Origin: Clostridiales bacterium
GTDB taxonomy: Bacteria > Bacillota > Clostridia > Lachnospirales > Lachnospiraceae
Direction: 5' to 3'
DNA length: 7,583 bases
Assembly (NCBI GenBank): GCA_029267975.1
Contig: JAJUHH010000133.1
Location: forward strand, 1-7,583
The notes beneath the pieces were generated by a model that worked only from the letters and a program-made list of their open reading frames with translations, did not search any database and was not told the DNA's origin. The position numbers were made by a program, and so were the translations under genes. Position 1 is the stretch's first letter; every line of letters begins with the position of its first letter. This document shows positions 1 to 6,526 of the stretch, piece by piece.

Positions 1-3000
1 AAAGGTAAGGCCCGCGGGGCTAAGGGTCCAGAAGAAGCTTCCCTGAGCCAGTAGGGTATCTATGAGTTCTGGCCTGTATCCCTTAACTCTCGCCGGAAGG
101 AGGATATTCTCCCAGTATTCGGTCGGAAATGTCACATCGCATAGCCGGCTTAAGACTTCTTCCATTTGTAGGGATGCTGCGGCACTTCTTCTCAGCCTGC
201 TTGCTAACAAGGCGGCATATCGTTTCCCCGGTTGGGTTTTAATCTGCCTGCAGCGGCTCATGACTGTCTCCCTGCGTGCCCTGTCATAAAGATCCTTATG
301 ATAATAGAGTCCGTCATGGGCAATGACCTCAAGCTCTTCCTCTAAGGCTTGCAGCAGCATGTATGCTTCCTGCTCTGTCCAGTAATAACGCTCTGCCAGC
401 TGTTCCGCAGATCTGGCTCCCCGATAACGAAGAGACCTGAGTACAAGCTGCTTTCTTGCTTCCTGATCTTTGTTCTCCAGAGCAGCTTGATATTTGTCCT
501 TATGCTCGGCGGCAATCCATAAGCCAGGCTCAATATAAAGTACCTGCTCCCGCTTGGCCAGTGACTCCAGCCAGGTGATAGGCACCGGCAGCTCCCCTGC
601 AATGAGATCTCCCTCTATCATCAGCAGAGAATGGAGCTGCTTTTCATCCTCCGGCAGGCGTTTGTGCTGAGCGACAAGGGCTAACTGCTCCGGAGCCGGT
701 GCAATCATCTGCAGCTTATTCAAGGTATCCATGGTTGCCTGATGTATCCCTTGGGGAGTCGGGCTGTAATCATACATCATGGAGGCTTCTGTCTGCTGGC
801 GAAGTAAAAAGGACATGGGAGAAGGGGTCTTTGTATATAGCTCATAGATCCTTATACTTCCGGAGCGGATACTATTAAGAATATATTCCAGTCCGGGCAA
901 GTCCCAGTAATCTTCCAGGCACTCCCTCCTGGTCTCACGTATCAGCGGATGATCCTCGAATCTAACCAATGTATCCAACATCTGAGCACTTCGCATTCTC
1001 TGAACCCACAGTGGCTGGCGCCCGCTCTTGCGCACTCCCATCATCAGGGCATGACCCAAGTTATAACGAAAAGTCATATGAAAGAGAGGAGTTGCAGGTA
1101 ACATCGCCTCCAGATAAGCTCTTGCTGTGTCAGGATCTATTCTCTGCAGAAGCCCCTTCGGTAAGTTACACTCACCATAGGGATACAGGAGAATACCATC
1201 ATCATCCTCCACATAATTTATATTCGTCTGGGTCAGCTTCTTTGCCTCCGCCTGCAGCAAAAGAGCAAGAGGAGCATTGATTGGCTTACCGAATACAGAA
1301 TGGATCATAATCTGAGGACTTCCGGTTTCATCCCGAAAATGTTCCACCAGAATCGTCCTGTCGTCCGGCAGCACACCGGTTATGGCGACCTGGCGAGCGA
1401 TGTAGTCCTGGGCACCGGTGGCCGCAGTTTCATCCAGTCCCAGCTTACAAAGCTCCTGATATAGCTTTCCTTCCTCATGGGCTATGATCAGCCTGCGAAA
1501 GATTTCTCCAAAGGCTTGTCCCGTCTTAAGTCTGCGTCCCCTTATGTCTCCCTTCCAGAAGGGTAATTTGGCTCCGAAGGAATTGGATTGTGTAACCGTT
1601 ACCGTATCCTTTTCTATCTTACTGATCTGCCAGGCAAAGGTTCCTAAGAGGAAGCGGTCTCCAACCCTGGACTCAAAGACGAATTCTTCATCCAATTCTC
1701 CAAGCTTTACTCCTTCCTCTGTTCTTACACTATACAGTCCCCTGTCCGGAATCGTACCGCCTGCAGACACCGCCAGCATACGACTGTAGGGATCTCCCTC
1801 CACTCTGTCATGGATCCTGTCATAGAGCACTCTGGGCCGAACAGGGAGATTGCGTTCATGCTCATAATCCCCGGCCAGCATACATAAAACCCCTCGGACA
1901 TCCTCCCTGGTCACCTCATAAAAGGGATATGCCCTGGACAGGATACTTAAGACCTCCTCTACCTGGTATCCATCTCCCGTTGCCATGGAAACCAGGTGCT
2001 GGGCTAAGACATCCAGACATAAGGTCGGCGGCTTAGAGTATTCCACGCCCCCCTTCCGGGCAAGCTCCGCTGTTAAGCCGCTGTACAGCCCTTCTCCATC
2101 GGTGCGGGGAAAGATATACATAATACTGGTGCGGTTGGGATTGTGACCGGCCCGGCCCAGACGCTGCATGGTTCCCGATATTGTTCGCGGACAACCGATC
2201 TGAAGTACCTGGTCAATATCCCCCACATCAATTCCAAGCTCCATGGAGGAAGTGGCACATAAGAGTCTAAGGCTTCCCTCCCGCAAAGCTTCCTCCACTT
2301 CCAAGCGCTGTTCCTTGGATAAGCTTCCATGATGGGTTCTGGCAAAGCCAGGACCTGCAATCTGATTGACAAAGTAGGCCAGCTTCTCCGCATAGGCCCG
2401 TCCCTCCACAAAGGCAATGACGCTGCGGGTATTCTTGCAGTGGTCATATACCATGGCAGCCAGCTTCTCCCATACAGTAGAATAAAAACTTGTCTCATCC
2501 TTGGATAGGGGGCTGGTAACCATGATCCTGACCTTCTTCTGCATCGTCGGTGCAACAAGGGTAACAGGGCCCGGTGCCAGGTATTGTGCCGCAATATGTA
2601 AAGGCTCAATGGTAGCTGATAGCCCGATCCGCTGAAGCGGCTGCGGGCACAGCTTGTCAAGCCTTGCTATAGAAAGCATAAGATGCGCTCCTCTCTTGCT
2701 ATCGATCAGCGCATGCAATTCATCAATAATGATCACCTTTGCCGTGCTAAGTATGGACTTACCACTTTTGCTGCTCAGCATCAAGTACAGGGATTCCGGT
2801 GTAGTGATAAGAATATGGGGTGGTGTCTTTATCATTCTTCTTCTCTCACTTTGGGTCGTATCACCGGTTCGTATGGCTATGGTAAGGGGAAGCTGCTCCT
2901 CAATCCCCTCCAGAGGACGGCGCAGATTCTCACGGATATCTCCTGCCAGGGATTTGAGGGGGGATACATAGATCAAATATAACTCCTGCTTTAGTGTACC

Positions 3001-3207
3001 AGCCTTGGCTTGTGCCTTCAGACGATCAATAAAAACTAAAAATGCAGAAAGCGTCTTACCGGTACCCGTAGGCGCAGAAACCAGGGTATGCTCTCCTGCG
3101 GCAATGGCAGGCCATGCCGCCTCCTGGACCGGAGTCGGCTGACCCAGGGTCTGCTCAAACCAACGGGCTGTATATGGTTCAAAAAGCTCAAATACACTTG
3201 ATGGCAT
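1..3207 (-). CDS. lhr: Lhr-type ATP-dependent helicase, N-terminal 1069 residues (C-terminus outside window)
   Basis: This is a superfamily 2 DNA/RNA helicase of the Lhr family, ATP-driven 3'-to-5' translocases linked to DNA repair and nucleic-acid processing in the cytoplasm. I traced the frame codon by codon from 3207 to base 1 and found no stop. Motifs seen: Q-like QPTPVQ (about 23-28), Walker A APTGTGKT (45-52), Ia VSPLKSLAGD (81-90), Ib TTPESL (135-140), Walker B DELH (162-165), SAT (197-199), V ATSSMELGIDVGD (318-330), VI QRLGRAGH (348-355). The winged-helix, beta-barrel and DEAD-associated (PF08494-like) region follows, including HPLIRETRRECLEDYWDLP. The last part, with YWTEQEAY and VKGYRPELIDTLLAQG, resembles the C-terminal winged-helix module of long bacterial Lhr proteins. 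Those are usually about 1400-1500 residues, so roughly 400 are missing. The start at 3207 is set by AAGGAG seven bases upstream. Family call is very sure; the exact cellular role is inference. Confidence 0.95.
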   Translation of the reverse strand, partial: MPSSVFELFEPYTARWFEQTLGQPTPVQEAAWPAIAAGEHTLVSAPTGTGKTLSAFLVFIDRLKAQAKAGTLKQELYLIYVSPLKSLAGDIRENLRRPLEGIEEQLPLTIAIRTGDTTQSERRRMIKTPPHILITTPESLYLMLSSKSGKSILSTAKVIIIDELHALIDSKRGAHLMLSIARLDKLCPQPLQRIGLSATIEPLHIAAQYLAPGPVTLVAPTMQKKVRIMVTSPLSKDETSFYSTVWEKLAAMVYDHCKNTRSVIAFVEGRAYAEKLAYFVNQIAGPGFARTHHGSLSKEQRLEVEEALREGSLRLLCATSSMELGIDVGDIDQVLQIGCPRTISGTMQRLGRAGHNPNRTSIMYIFPRTDGEGLYSGLTAELARKGGVEYSKPPTLCLDVLAQHLVSMATGDGYQVEEVLSILSRAYPFYEVTREDVRGVLCMLAGDYEHERNLPVRPRVLYDRIHDRVEGDPYSRMLAVSAGGTIPDRGLYSVRTEEGVKLGELDEEFVFESRVGDRFLLGTFAWQISKIEKDTVTVTQSNSFGAKLPFWKGDIRGRRLKTGQAFGEIFRRLIIAHEEGKLYQELCKLGLDETAATGAQDYIARQVAITGVLPDDRTILVEHFRDETGSPQIMIHSVFGKPINAPLALLLQAEAKKLTQTNINYVEDDDGILLYPYGECNLPKGLLQRIDPDTARAYLEAMLPATPLFHMTFRYNLGHALMMGVRKSGRQPLWVQRMRSAQMLDTLVRFEDHPLIRETRRECLEDYWDLPGLEYILNSIRSGSIRIYELYTKTPSPMSFLLRQQTEASMMYDYSPTPQGIHQATMDTLNKLQMIAPAPEQLALVAQHKRLPEDEKQLHSLLMIEGDLIAGELPVPITWLESLAKREQVLYIEPGLWIAAEHKDKYQAALENKDQEARKQLVLRSLRYRGARSAEQLAERYYWTEQEAYMLLQALEEELEVIAHDGLYYHKDLYDRARRETVMSRCRQIKTQPGKRYAALLASRLRRSAAASLQMEEVLSRLCDVTFPTEYWENILLPARVKGYRPELIDTLLAQGSFFWTLSPAGLTF

Positions 3208-3214
3208 AGATACG

Positions 3215-3220
3215 CTCCTT
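3215..3220 (-). promoter_or_regulatory. Ribosome binding site of lhr
   Basis: AAGGAG on the minus strand lies seven bases before the ATG at 3207. It decides the start codon. Another ATG at 3227 lies in a different frame and upstream of this site, so it is not the lhr start. Confidence 0.85.
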
Positions 3221-3239
3221 CTTGCATTCATTTTGGATA

Positions 3240-3269
3240 ATTATACCACCTCAGAACAATTGTTCGCAA
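3240..3269 (-). promoter_or_regulatory. Sigma-A type promoter of lhr
   Basis: On the minus strand a perfect TATAAT -10 box (3240-3245) is preceded, after 18 bases (3246-3263), by TTGCGA (3264-3269), which matches four of six bases of the -35 consensus. Transcription would start near 3233, giving a leader of about 25 nt before the lhr ATG. The promoter is separate from the upstream DUF362 gene, so lhr can be expressed alone. The box positions are seen; activity is inferred. Confidence 0.65.
3253..3266 (-). promoter_or_regulatory. LexA (SOS box)-like operator within the lhr promoter
   Basis: The minus strand reads CGAACAATTGTTCT, with a perfect 12-bp palindrome GAACAATTGTTC at 3254-3265. Against the Bacillus subtilis LexA/DinR consensus CGAACRNRYGTTYC it fits 12 of 14 positions. 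It overlaps the -35 box and fills most of the spacer up to the -10 box, which is where a repressor would block RNA polymerase. Other dyad-binding repressors cannot be excluded from one site alone. Confidence 0.6.
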
Positions 3270-3305
3270 GCTTTCTTTCCATAAAATAGGGACATTCCTG
3301 CTAAC

Positions 3306-3506
3306 TAACTGTTCACACCATCAGTGTCAAACACTTAAGATCTCAGCAAAGGATTTCGGAGCAGAGTATTTGCGTTCGTCAGTTCTTAGGCTCTGTATTT
3401 TAGAGCCTTACGAACTGCTACGCTAACGCAACTAAGCGAAAGCGGCTCTGCGCAGGAACCTTTGCAAAGATCCTGATATCAAGCTTGGCTGGGGTGTGAA
3501 CAGTTA
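3306..3506. repeat. 201-bp imperfect palindrome with 14-bp terminal inverted repeats (MITE-like element)
   Basis: The ends are exact inverted copies: TAACTGTTCACACC at 3306-3319 and GGTGTGAACAGTTA at 3493-3506. Inside, GCAAAGG (3346-3352) pairs with CCTTTGC (3459-3465), and an inner stem, 3380-3394 with 3402-3417, pairs around a 7-nt loop (3395-3401) with one bulge. The element has no credible ORF. Each end starts with TA, so it can be read as a 197-bp element (3308-3504) flanked by a TA duplication, as made by IS630/Tc1-mariner transposases; the TA could equally be part of the repeat. It begins nine bases past the DUF362 stop and could act as a 3' mRNA hairpin there. No second copy is visible in this window. 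Together with the lhr promoter it accounts for most of the 3208-3514 gap. Confidence 0.75.
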
Positions 3507-3514
3507 TACCACCC

Positions 3515-4417
3515 CTATTTCTTATCCATCACAACCTCCTTTCCATAGGCTGCAAGGGAGAAGCTCCGCTCTGCCTCAGCAAGCGCCATCCCCCGTATAT
3601 CCATCTTCTGTACATCAGCTTCACCGATCTTGGCCTTATTAAGCTCATAAAGATAATGTACTCCCTGGGGAAGGAAGCCCAGCAATCTGGCCCCGATGGT
3701 ATCGCAGGCAACCGCATCTGTGGAAGCAATCACAAGACCGGGCGTATCTACTGCAACACCATTGGAGGGTCCGGTTCCGATCATGGCTTTGTCCGCACTT
3801 AGTACTGCCAGATCGATGGGGATCTTCTTTAAAATTGCCGTAATGAAACCATGAAGATCTTCGTGAATTCCTGTATTCTTCTTGGGAAAGCCATGGATTT
3901 CTGCCGGAGGCCAGCCCATGGCCACATTCTTCAGGGTTGCTGTCATGGTAGCCTCCTCATGCTGCTTCAGCTGTGCAAAGCTGATCAATACATCCATCTC
4001 CTCCAATAAGCGATTGATCTTTGTAGTCTTAATCAGCTCATGCTCTAAGGCTAACTCTATATAAGGACCATAGTTAAGATCAACCAACTCCACCGCTTCC
4101 TCAGACAACACCCTGTCATAGCCCACCTTATGAAAGATACTTTTGGTATCCTCTCCGCCAGATCCGGTGGCAATGGTGATCTTGGCAGGCCGGAAGCTCT
4201 TGACATAGCGGATTAAGGCCTGCAGGCTATCCGGTCCCACAACCGCTCCCGTAGCCGGACCCTTGGCATTTACCCAATTTGGTGTGATCACCACACGCAT
4301 TCCTTCCTTGATGATGTCCTTAACCGGAAGCAGGTCCAGTGCCTGCTTTATGGATAATTGTTCATTACTGCTTTGTACGATACCTACGATGGGTTCCTTT
4401 ACTTTTCTTTCTCGCAT
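3515..4417 (-). CDS. DUF362 domain protein, stand-alone form
   Basis: A 300-residue cytoplasmic protein of the DUF362 (PF04015) family, whose biochemical function is not established; some relatives carry a 4Fe-4S ferredoxin domain. Numbering from the upstream ATG at 4426, typical features are TPNWVNAKGPATG (48-60), a glycine-rich ATGSGGED (86-93), the LKQHEEATMTATLKNVAMGW stretch (153-172), and IGTGPSNGVAVDTPGLVIAS (216-235) followed by TDAVACDTIGARLLG. There is only one cysteine, so no cluster-binding motif is present and no ferredoxin tail follows. The ATG at 4426 directly abuts AAGGAG with no spacer, while the ATG at 4417 has a 9-base spacing, so 4417 is chosen. It appears monocistronic: a terminator lies upstream and a palindromic element just downstream. 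No signal peptide or membrane segment is seen. Family call is sure; function unknown. Confidence 0.85.
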   Translation of the reverse strand: MRERKVKEPIVGIVQSSNEQLSIKQALDLLPVKDIIKEGMRVVITPNWVNAKGPATGAVVGPDSLQALIRYVKSFRPAKITIATGSGGEDTKSIFHKVGYDRVLSEEAVELVDLNYGPYIELALEHELIKTTKINRLLEEMDVLISFAQLKQHEEATMTATLKNVAMGWPPAEIHGFPKKNTGIHEDLHGFITAILKKIPIDLAVLSADKAMIGTGPSNGVAVDTPGLVIASTDAVACDTIGARLLGFLPQGVHYLYELNKAKIGEADVQKMDIRGMALAEAERSFSLAAYGKEVVMDKK

Positions 4418-4426
4418 TTTCTTCAT

Positions 4427-4432
4427 CTCCTT
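4427..4432 (-). promoter_or_regulatory. Ribosome binding site that decides the DUF362 start
   Basis: AAGGAG runs directly into a first ATG (4426), which is too close for normal initiation. The second in-frame ATG at 4417 lies nine bases away. The site therefore favours a protein three residues shorter than the longest reading. Confidence 0.7.
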
Positions 4433-4522
4433 ACTCTTACACGGCTCCTATACAAGACTATGACATTGCGGATTGCATAACCTTTTAAAGCCTTTTTTCA
4501 TATTCTTGGCAGTATCTGCATG

Positions 4523-4551
4523 ATTATACTTATAGATGTCACACTTTTAAC
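4523..4551 (-). promoter_or_regulatory. Candidate promoter of the DUF362 gene
   Basis: The minus strand has a perfect TATAAT (4523-4528). Seventeen bases upstream is GTTAAA (4546-4551), a poor -35 match of about three in six. The start would fall near 4515, leaving a leader of about 95 nt. The weak -35 could mean that an activator is needed. Confidence 0.4.
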
Positions 4552-4577
4552 CTTTAGAGCTATCATAAGCTGTTTGA

Positions 4578-4587
4578 CAAGTACTTG
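4578..4587. promoter_or_regulatory. 10-bp palindrome upstream of the DUF362 promoter
   Basis: CAAGTACTTG is a perfect palindrome, flanked by TGA and ATCA that nearly extend it. It sits about 27 bases upstream of the candidate -35 box, a position used by activators. No regulator is recognised, and chance is possible in AT-rich DNA. Confidence 0.25.
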
Positions 4588-4638
4588 ATCAGGATTTTAG
4601 GAAGATTTGATAGAGAGAAGAAAAAAGAAAATGCACAT

Positions 4639-4678
4639 AAAAAAAGATATGGTGATAAATATATCAATCCATATCTTT
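4639..4678 (-). terminator. Rho-independent terminator of the transporter operon
   Basis: The arms AAAGATATGG (4643-4652) and CCATATCTTT (4669-4678) pair perfectly. Inside them TGATA (4653-4657) pairs with TATCA (4662-4666) around a 4-nt loop, with a 2-nt bulge (4667-4668). On the minus strand the stem runs into seven T's (4645-4639), some inside the stem. No T-run follows on the plus side, so it acts on minus-strand transcripts from the transporter gene and isolates the DUF362 gene. Confidence 0.75.
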
Positions 4679-4693
4679 GGTATTTAAAGTTAC

Positions 4694-4783
4694 TTAGGTC
4701 AGAGATAAAGGCTTTGATTATGGCTTCTTAGAACAGTGATAAAGCTTTGATTATGGTTTCTTAGATCAGATAAAGGCTTTATC
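4694..4783. repeat. Tandem repeat of about 33 nt, two and two-thirds copies
   Basis: Unit A (4694-4727), unit B (4728-4760) and partial unit C (4761-4783) share the pattern TTAG..CAG.GATAAAG.CTTT followed, in A and B, by GATTATGG.TTC. Unit C ends in a dyad AGATAAAG-G-CTTTATCT (4768-4784). The block lies between the transporter stop codon and its terminator, so it would be in the 3' untranslated part of the mRNA. No ORF or spacer structure is present. Confidence 0.75.
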
Positions 4784-4800
4784 TTTAAATTATAATATTT

Positions 4801-5664
4801 TTATAATAATAAAGATAAGGTTCCTGCTACAATGAGCACCAAGCCAATGATGGCCTTTTTCGTTAGTGTTTCTTTTAAAAACACATAGGAAAACAGAATG
4901 GTCACCAGGATACTCAACTTATCTATGGTCACCACTACACTTGCAAGTCCATCCTGTAAGGCTCTGTAATAGCACAGCCAGGATCCCCCCGTGGCAAAGC
5001 CCGACAGTATCAGATAGATCCAACTGGTCCCATCAATCCCTTTTACCAAGTGCAGCTTCCCTGTAAAGATCACAATAAACCAAGCCATGAATAAAACGAT
5101 AATGGTCCGAATTGCCGTACCTAAATTTGACTCCACTCCTTCAATACCAATCTTACCAAGTATGGAGGTCAGACTGGCAAAGATCGCGGAAAGCACTGCA
5201 TAGACAACCCAATGATTCTTGCTGCTCGCCGATGAAGCAGGCAGCTTTTGCTTTTGGATCATCAGATAGGTTCCGGCACCAATGCTTATCATTGCAATCA
5301 GTTTTAGGATGGTAAGGCTTTCCCCAAGAAAGAGAAAGGCCAGAAGCATGGTTAAGACTGTGCTGGATTTATCGATGGGGGTAACCTTATTCACATCGCC
5401 AAGATGTAAGGCCTTAAAGTAGCATAGCCAGGAGGCTCCGGTTGCAAAGCCGGATAATATTAAAAATATCAGTGTTTTGACACTGATATCTTTAATGTTA
5501 TCTTGAGAACCTTTGATAAAAACCATAAGCCAGGAGAAGAGGAGAACGACAATTGTCCGTATGGCTGTTGCTACACGTGAATCTAAATTCTTAATCCCGC
5601 ATTTTGATAAAATTGCTGTCATGCCTGCAAATAAAGCAGATCCAAAGGCATATATGATCCACAT
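4801..5664 (-). CDS. EamA-family (DMT superfamily) ten-helix transporter
   Basis: An integral membrane protein of 287 residues with two EamA (PF00892) domains, each with about five hydrophobic helices, as in drug/metabolite transporters that export small molecules. The substrate cannot be read from the sequence. Residues 1-137 and 151-287 align without a single gap at an offset of 150; I count about 62 identities in 137 (near 45%). Examples are LILSGFATGASWLCYFKAL (68-86) against LILSGFATGGSWLCYYRAL (218-236), TAIRTI in both halves, and IDK in both. A short serine-rich linker (about 138-150) joins them. Each half looks like the roughly 140-residue single-domain proteins of COG2510, so this may be a fused duplicate of that type. 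The start at 5664 has GGAGGAG six bases upstream. It lies 24 nt after the exported-protein gene, so the two are probably co-transcribed. A terminator-like hairpin lies inside the gene at 5493-5462. Confidence 0.9.
   Translation of the reverse strand: MWIIYAFGSALFAGMTAILSKCGIKNLDSRVATAIRTIVVLLFSWLMVFIKGSQDNIKDISVKTLIFLILSGFATGASWLCYFKALHLGDVNKVTPIDKSSTVLTMLLAFLFLGESLTILKLIAMISIGAGTYLMIQKQKLPASSASSKNHWVVYAVLSAIFASLTSILGKIGIEGVESNLGTAIRTIIVLFMAWFIVIFTGKLHLVKGIDGTSWIYLILSGFATGGSWLCYYRALQDGLASVVVTIDKLSILVTILFSYVFLKETLTKKAIIGLVLIVAGTLSLLL
5462..5493 (-). repeat. Terminator-like hairpin inside the transporter coding sequence
   Basis: The arms at 5462-5475 and 5480-5493 pair over 14 bp with one mismatch around a 4-nt loop (TTTG on plus, CAAA on minus). 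The core ATATCAGTGT/ACACTGATAT is perfect. On the coding strand the stem is followed by TTTTTAAT (the T's partly inside the stem), the form of an intrinsic terminator. It encodes residues KDISVKTLIF near position 60, the extramembrane loop where the two protein halves differ most. The structure is seen; termination activity is inference. Confidence 0.5.
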
Positions 5665-5670
5665 GGCATT

Positions 5671-5677
5671 CTCCTCC
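5671..5677 (-). promoter_or_regulatory. Ribosome binding site of the transporter gene
   Basis: GGAGGAG lies six bases before the ATG at 5664, within the 24-nt gap that follows the stop codon of the exported-protein gene. An out-of-frame ATG at 5669 is only one base from the site and is not used. Confidence 0.8.
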
Positions 5678-5688
5678 CAGTCTGTCTT

Positions 5689-6459
5689 CTATTCTAAGAT
5701 CACCGCTGCTGTCGCACCTTTATTATCAAGTACGCCCCAATATTCATTCAGGTCCTGATCCGTCTCTTTTGCTTTCACTGCCAGATTGTCCGTATATGCC
5801 ATTAATTCCAGAACATCCGCATCCTGACTTCTGCTGTCGAAGTATTCCTTCAGCTCCTCAGACATCACACCATCAAAGATCTTATACTCACCCTGACTGT
5901 CCTTCACCACATAAAACTTTGACAGGGCCGGTGCACAGGTCTTTAACCCGATGAATTTGATATCATGGTAAGCCCATACAATATATTCGTCCTCCTGATA
6001 TGACTTTTTCACATAGCAGGTGATGTTATTATAGTCATCAATTCCCTCAATCAGCATCTTTAAACTTTCCTCATCAATCACTGCGGAAGGTTCCGAGGAA
6101 ATACTTTTTAAGGTATCCATATCACACTTAAGTTTAGCCTGATAATAGGTTTGTATCAGCTGGTTGATGGCAGAAGGATACCCCTCCTCCTCCAGGGTAT
6201 ATACCGGTAGGGGTGTTGGGGTCGGAGGCTCTGTAGGTATGGGTGAGATATCAGCTGTATCGGATAAAAGGGATGAAGCTTCACCCATAAGCACTGCATC
6301 AGACTCCAGGCTGAATACCTGCGCAGCATCCTTCACATCCTTCTGAACCTTGTCCGCCTTCGGAAGTGCAATTCCAGGGGTAAAGGTAAGGATGGCAAGC
6401 CCCAGCCCCATACTGCTCACACATATAAAATTAATTGCTTTTCTTCTATTCAGCTTCAT
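5689..6459 (-). CDS. Exported protein with PT-rich linker and probable NTF2-like domain
   Basis: A 256-residue protein I do not recognise by name. The N-terminus has a basic start (KLNRRK) and a hydrophobic stretch (about 9-31), which is a signal peptide or membrane anchor. No lipobox surrounds Cys13, so it is not a lipoprotein. A variable acidic region follows, then a linker PIPTEPPTPTPLP (73-85) of the kind that spans the cell wall. The C-terminal part (about 95-212) begins with AINQLIQTYYQAKLKCDMDTLKSIS and continues through YNNITCYVKKSY, EYIVWAYHDIKFIG and KFYVVKDSQGEYKIFDG. This alternation of a helix and curved strands fits an NTF2/SnoaL-like fold, probably ligand binding rather than enzymatic. 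Cysteines 112, 148 and 175 lie in this domain. It starts at 6459 after a modest AAGGG five bases upstream and ends 24 nt before the transporter gene, suggesting joint expression. Confidence 0.75.
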   Translation of the reverse strand: MKLNRRKAINFICVSSMGLGLAILTFTPGIALPKADKVQKDVKDAAQVFSLESDAVLMGEASSLLSDTADISPIPTEPPTPTPLPVYTLEEEGYPSAINQLIQTYYQAKLKCDMDTLKSISSEPSAVIDEESLKMLIEGIDDYNNITCYVKKSYQEDEYIVWAYHDIKFIGLKTCAPALSKFYVVKDSQGEYKIFDGVMSEELKEYFDSRSQDADVLELMAYTDNLAVKAKETDQDLNEYWGVLDNKGATAAVILE

Positions 6460-6497
6460 GCTATCCCTTCGATTTCCAGTAGTGGTTATAATATCCT

Positions 6498-6526
6498 ATT
6501 GTAGCAAAAAGCCAGTCCAAAATCAA
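6498..6526 (-). promoter_or_regulatory. Promoter of the exported-protein/transporter operon
   Basis: On the minus strand TTGATT (6521-6526, four of six) and TACAAT (6498-6503, five of six) are separated by exactly 17 bases. The transcript would start near 6491, about 30 nt before the ATG at 6459. This makes the two downstream genes separable from the fucosidase gene. Confidence 0.55.

Noticed and set aside
2073..2660. Possible frameshift or broken helicase, because an alternative minus-strand frame is open here
   Set aside because: Translating the lhr frame through this stretch gives motifs IV to VI intact and continuous, so the alternative frame is a shadow.
62..3227. Several ORFs opposite to or in other frames of the helicase (for example 969-1280 plus, 1484-1789 plus, 2654-2971 plus, 2073-2660 minus, 3036-3227 minus)
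   Set aside because: They overlap the continuously open lhr frame, have no recognisable domains and biased compositions, and lack convincing ribosome binding sites.
3208..3514. A structured non-coding RNA or riboswitch in the lhr leader
   Set aside because: The predicted lhr leader is only about 25 nt, and the palindrome lies upstream of the promoter, so it is not part of the lhr mRNA.
1..4417. Lhr plus DUF362 as an anti-phage defence or novel repair operon
   Set aside because: The genes have separate promoters and are split by a 306-nt gap with a palindromic element; no nuclease, methylase or other defence partner is visible.
4575..4605. Plus-strand promoter starting with a perfect TTGACA at 4575-4580
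   Set aside because: No TATAAT-like box lies at 16-18 bases, and there is no plus-strand gene downstream.
4694..4783. CRISPR-like array
   Set aside because: The units adjoin directly without unique spacers, there are fewer than three full copies, and no cas gene is nearby.
6421..6459. Lipoprotein signal in the exported protein (Cys13)
   Set aside because: The residues before Cys13 (NFI) do not fit a lipobox, and the cysteine lies early within the hydrophobic core.
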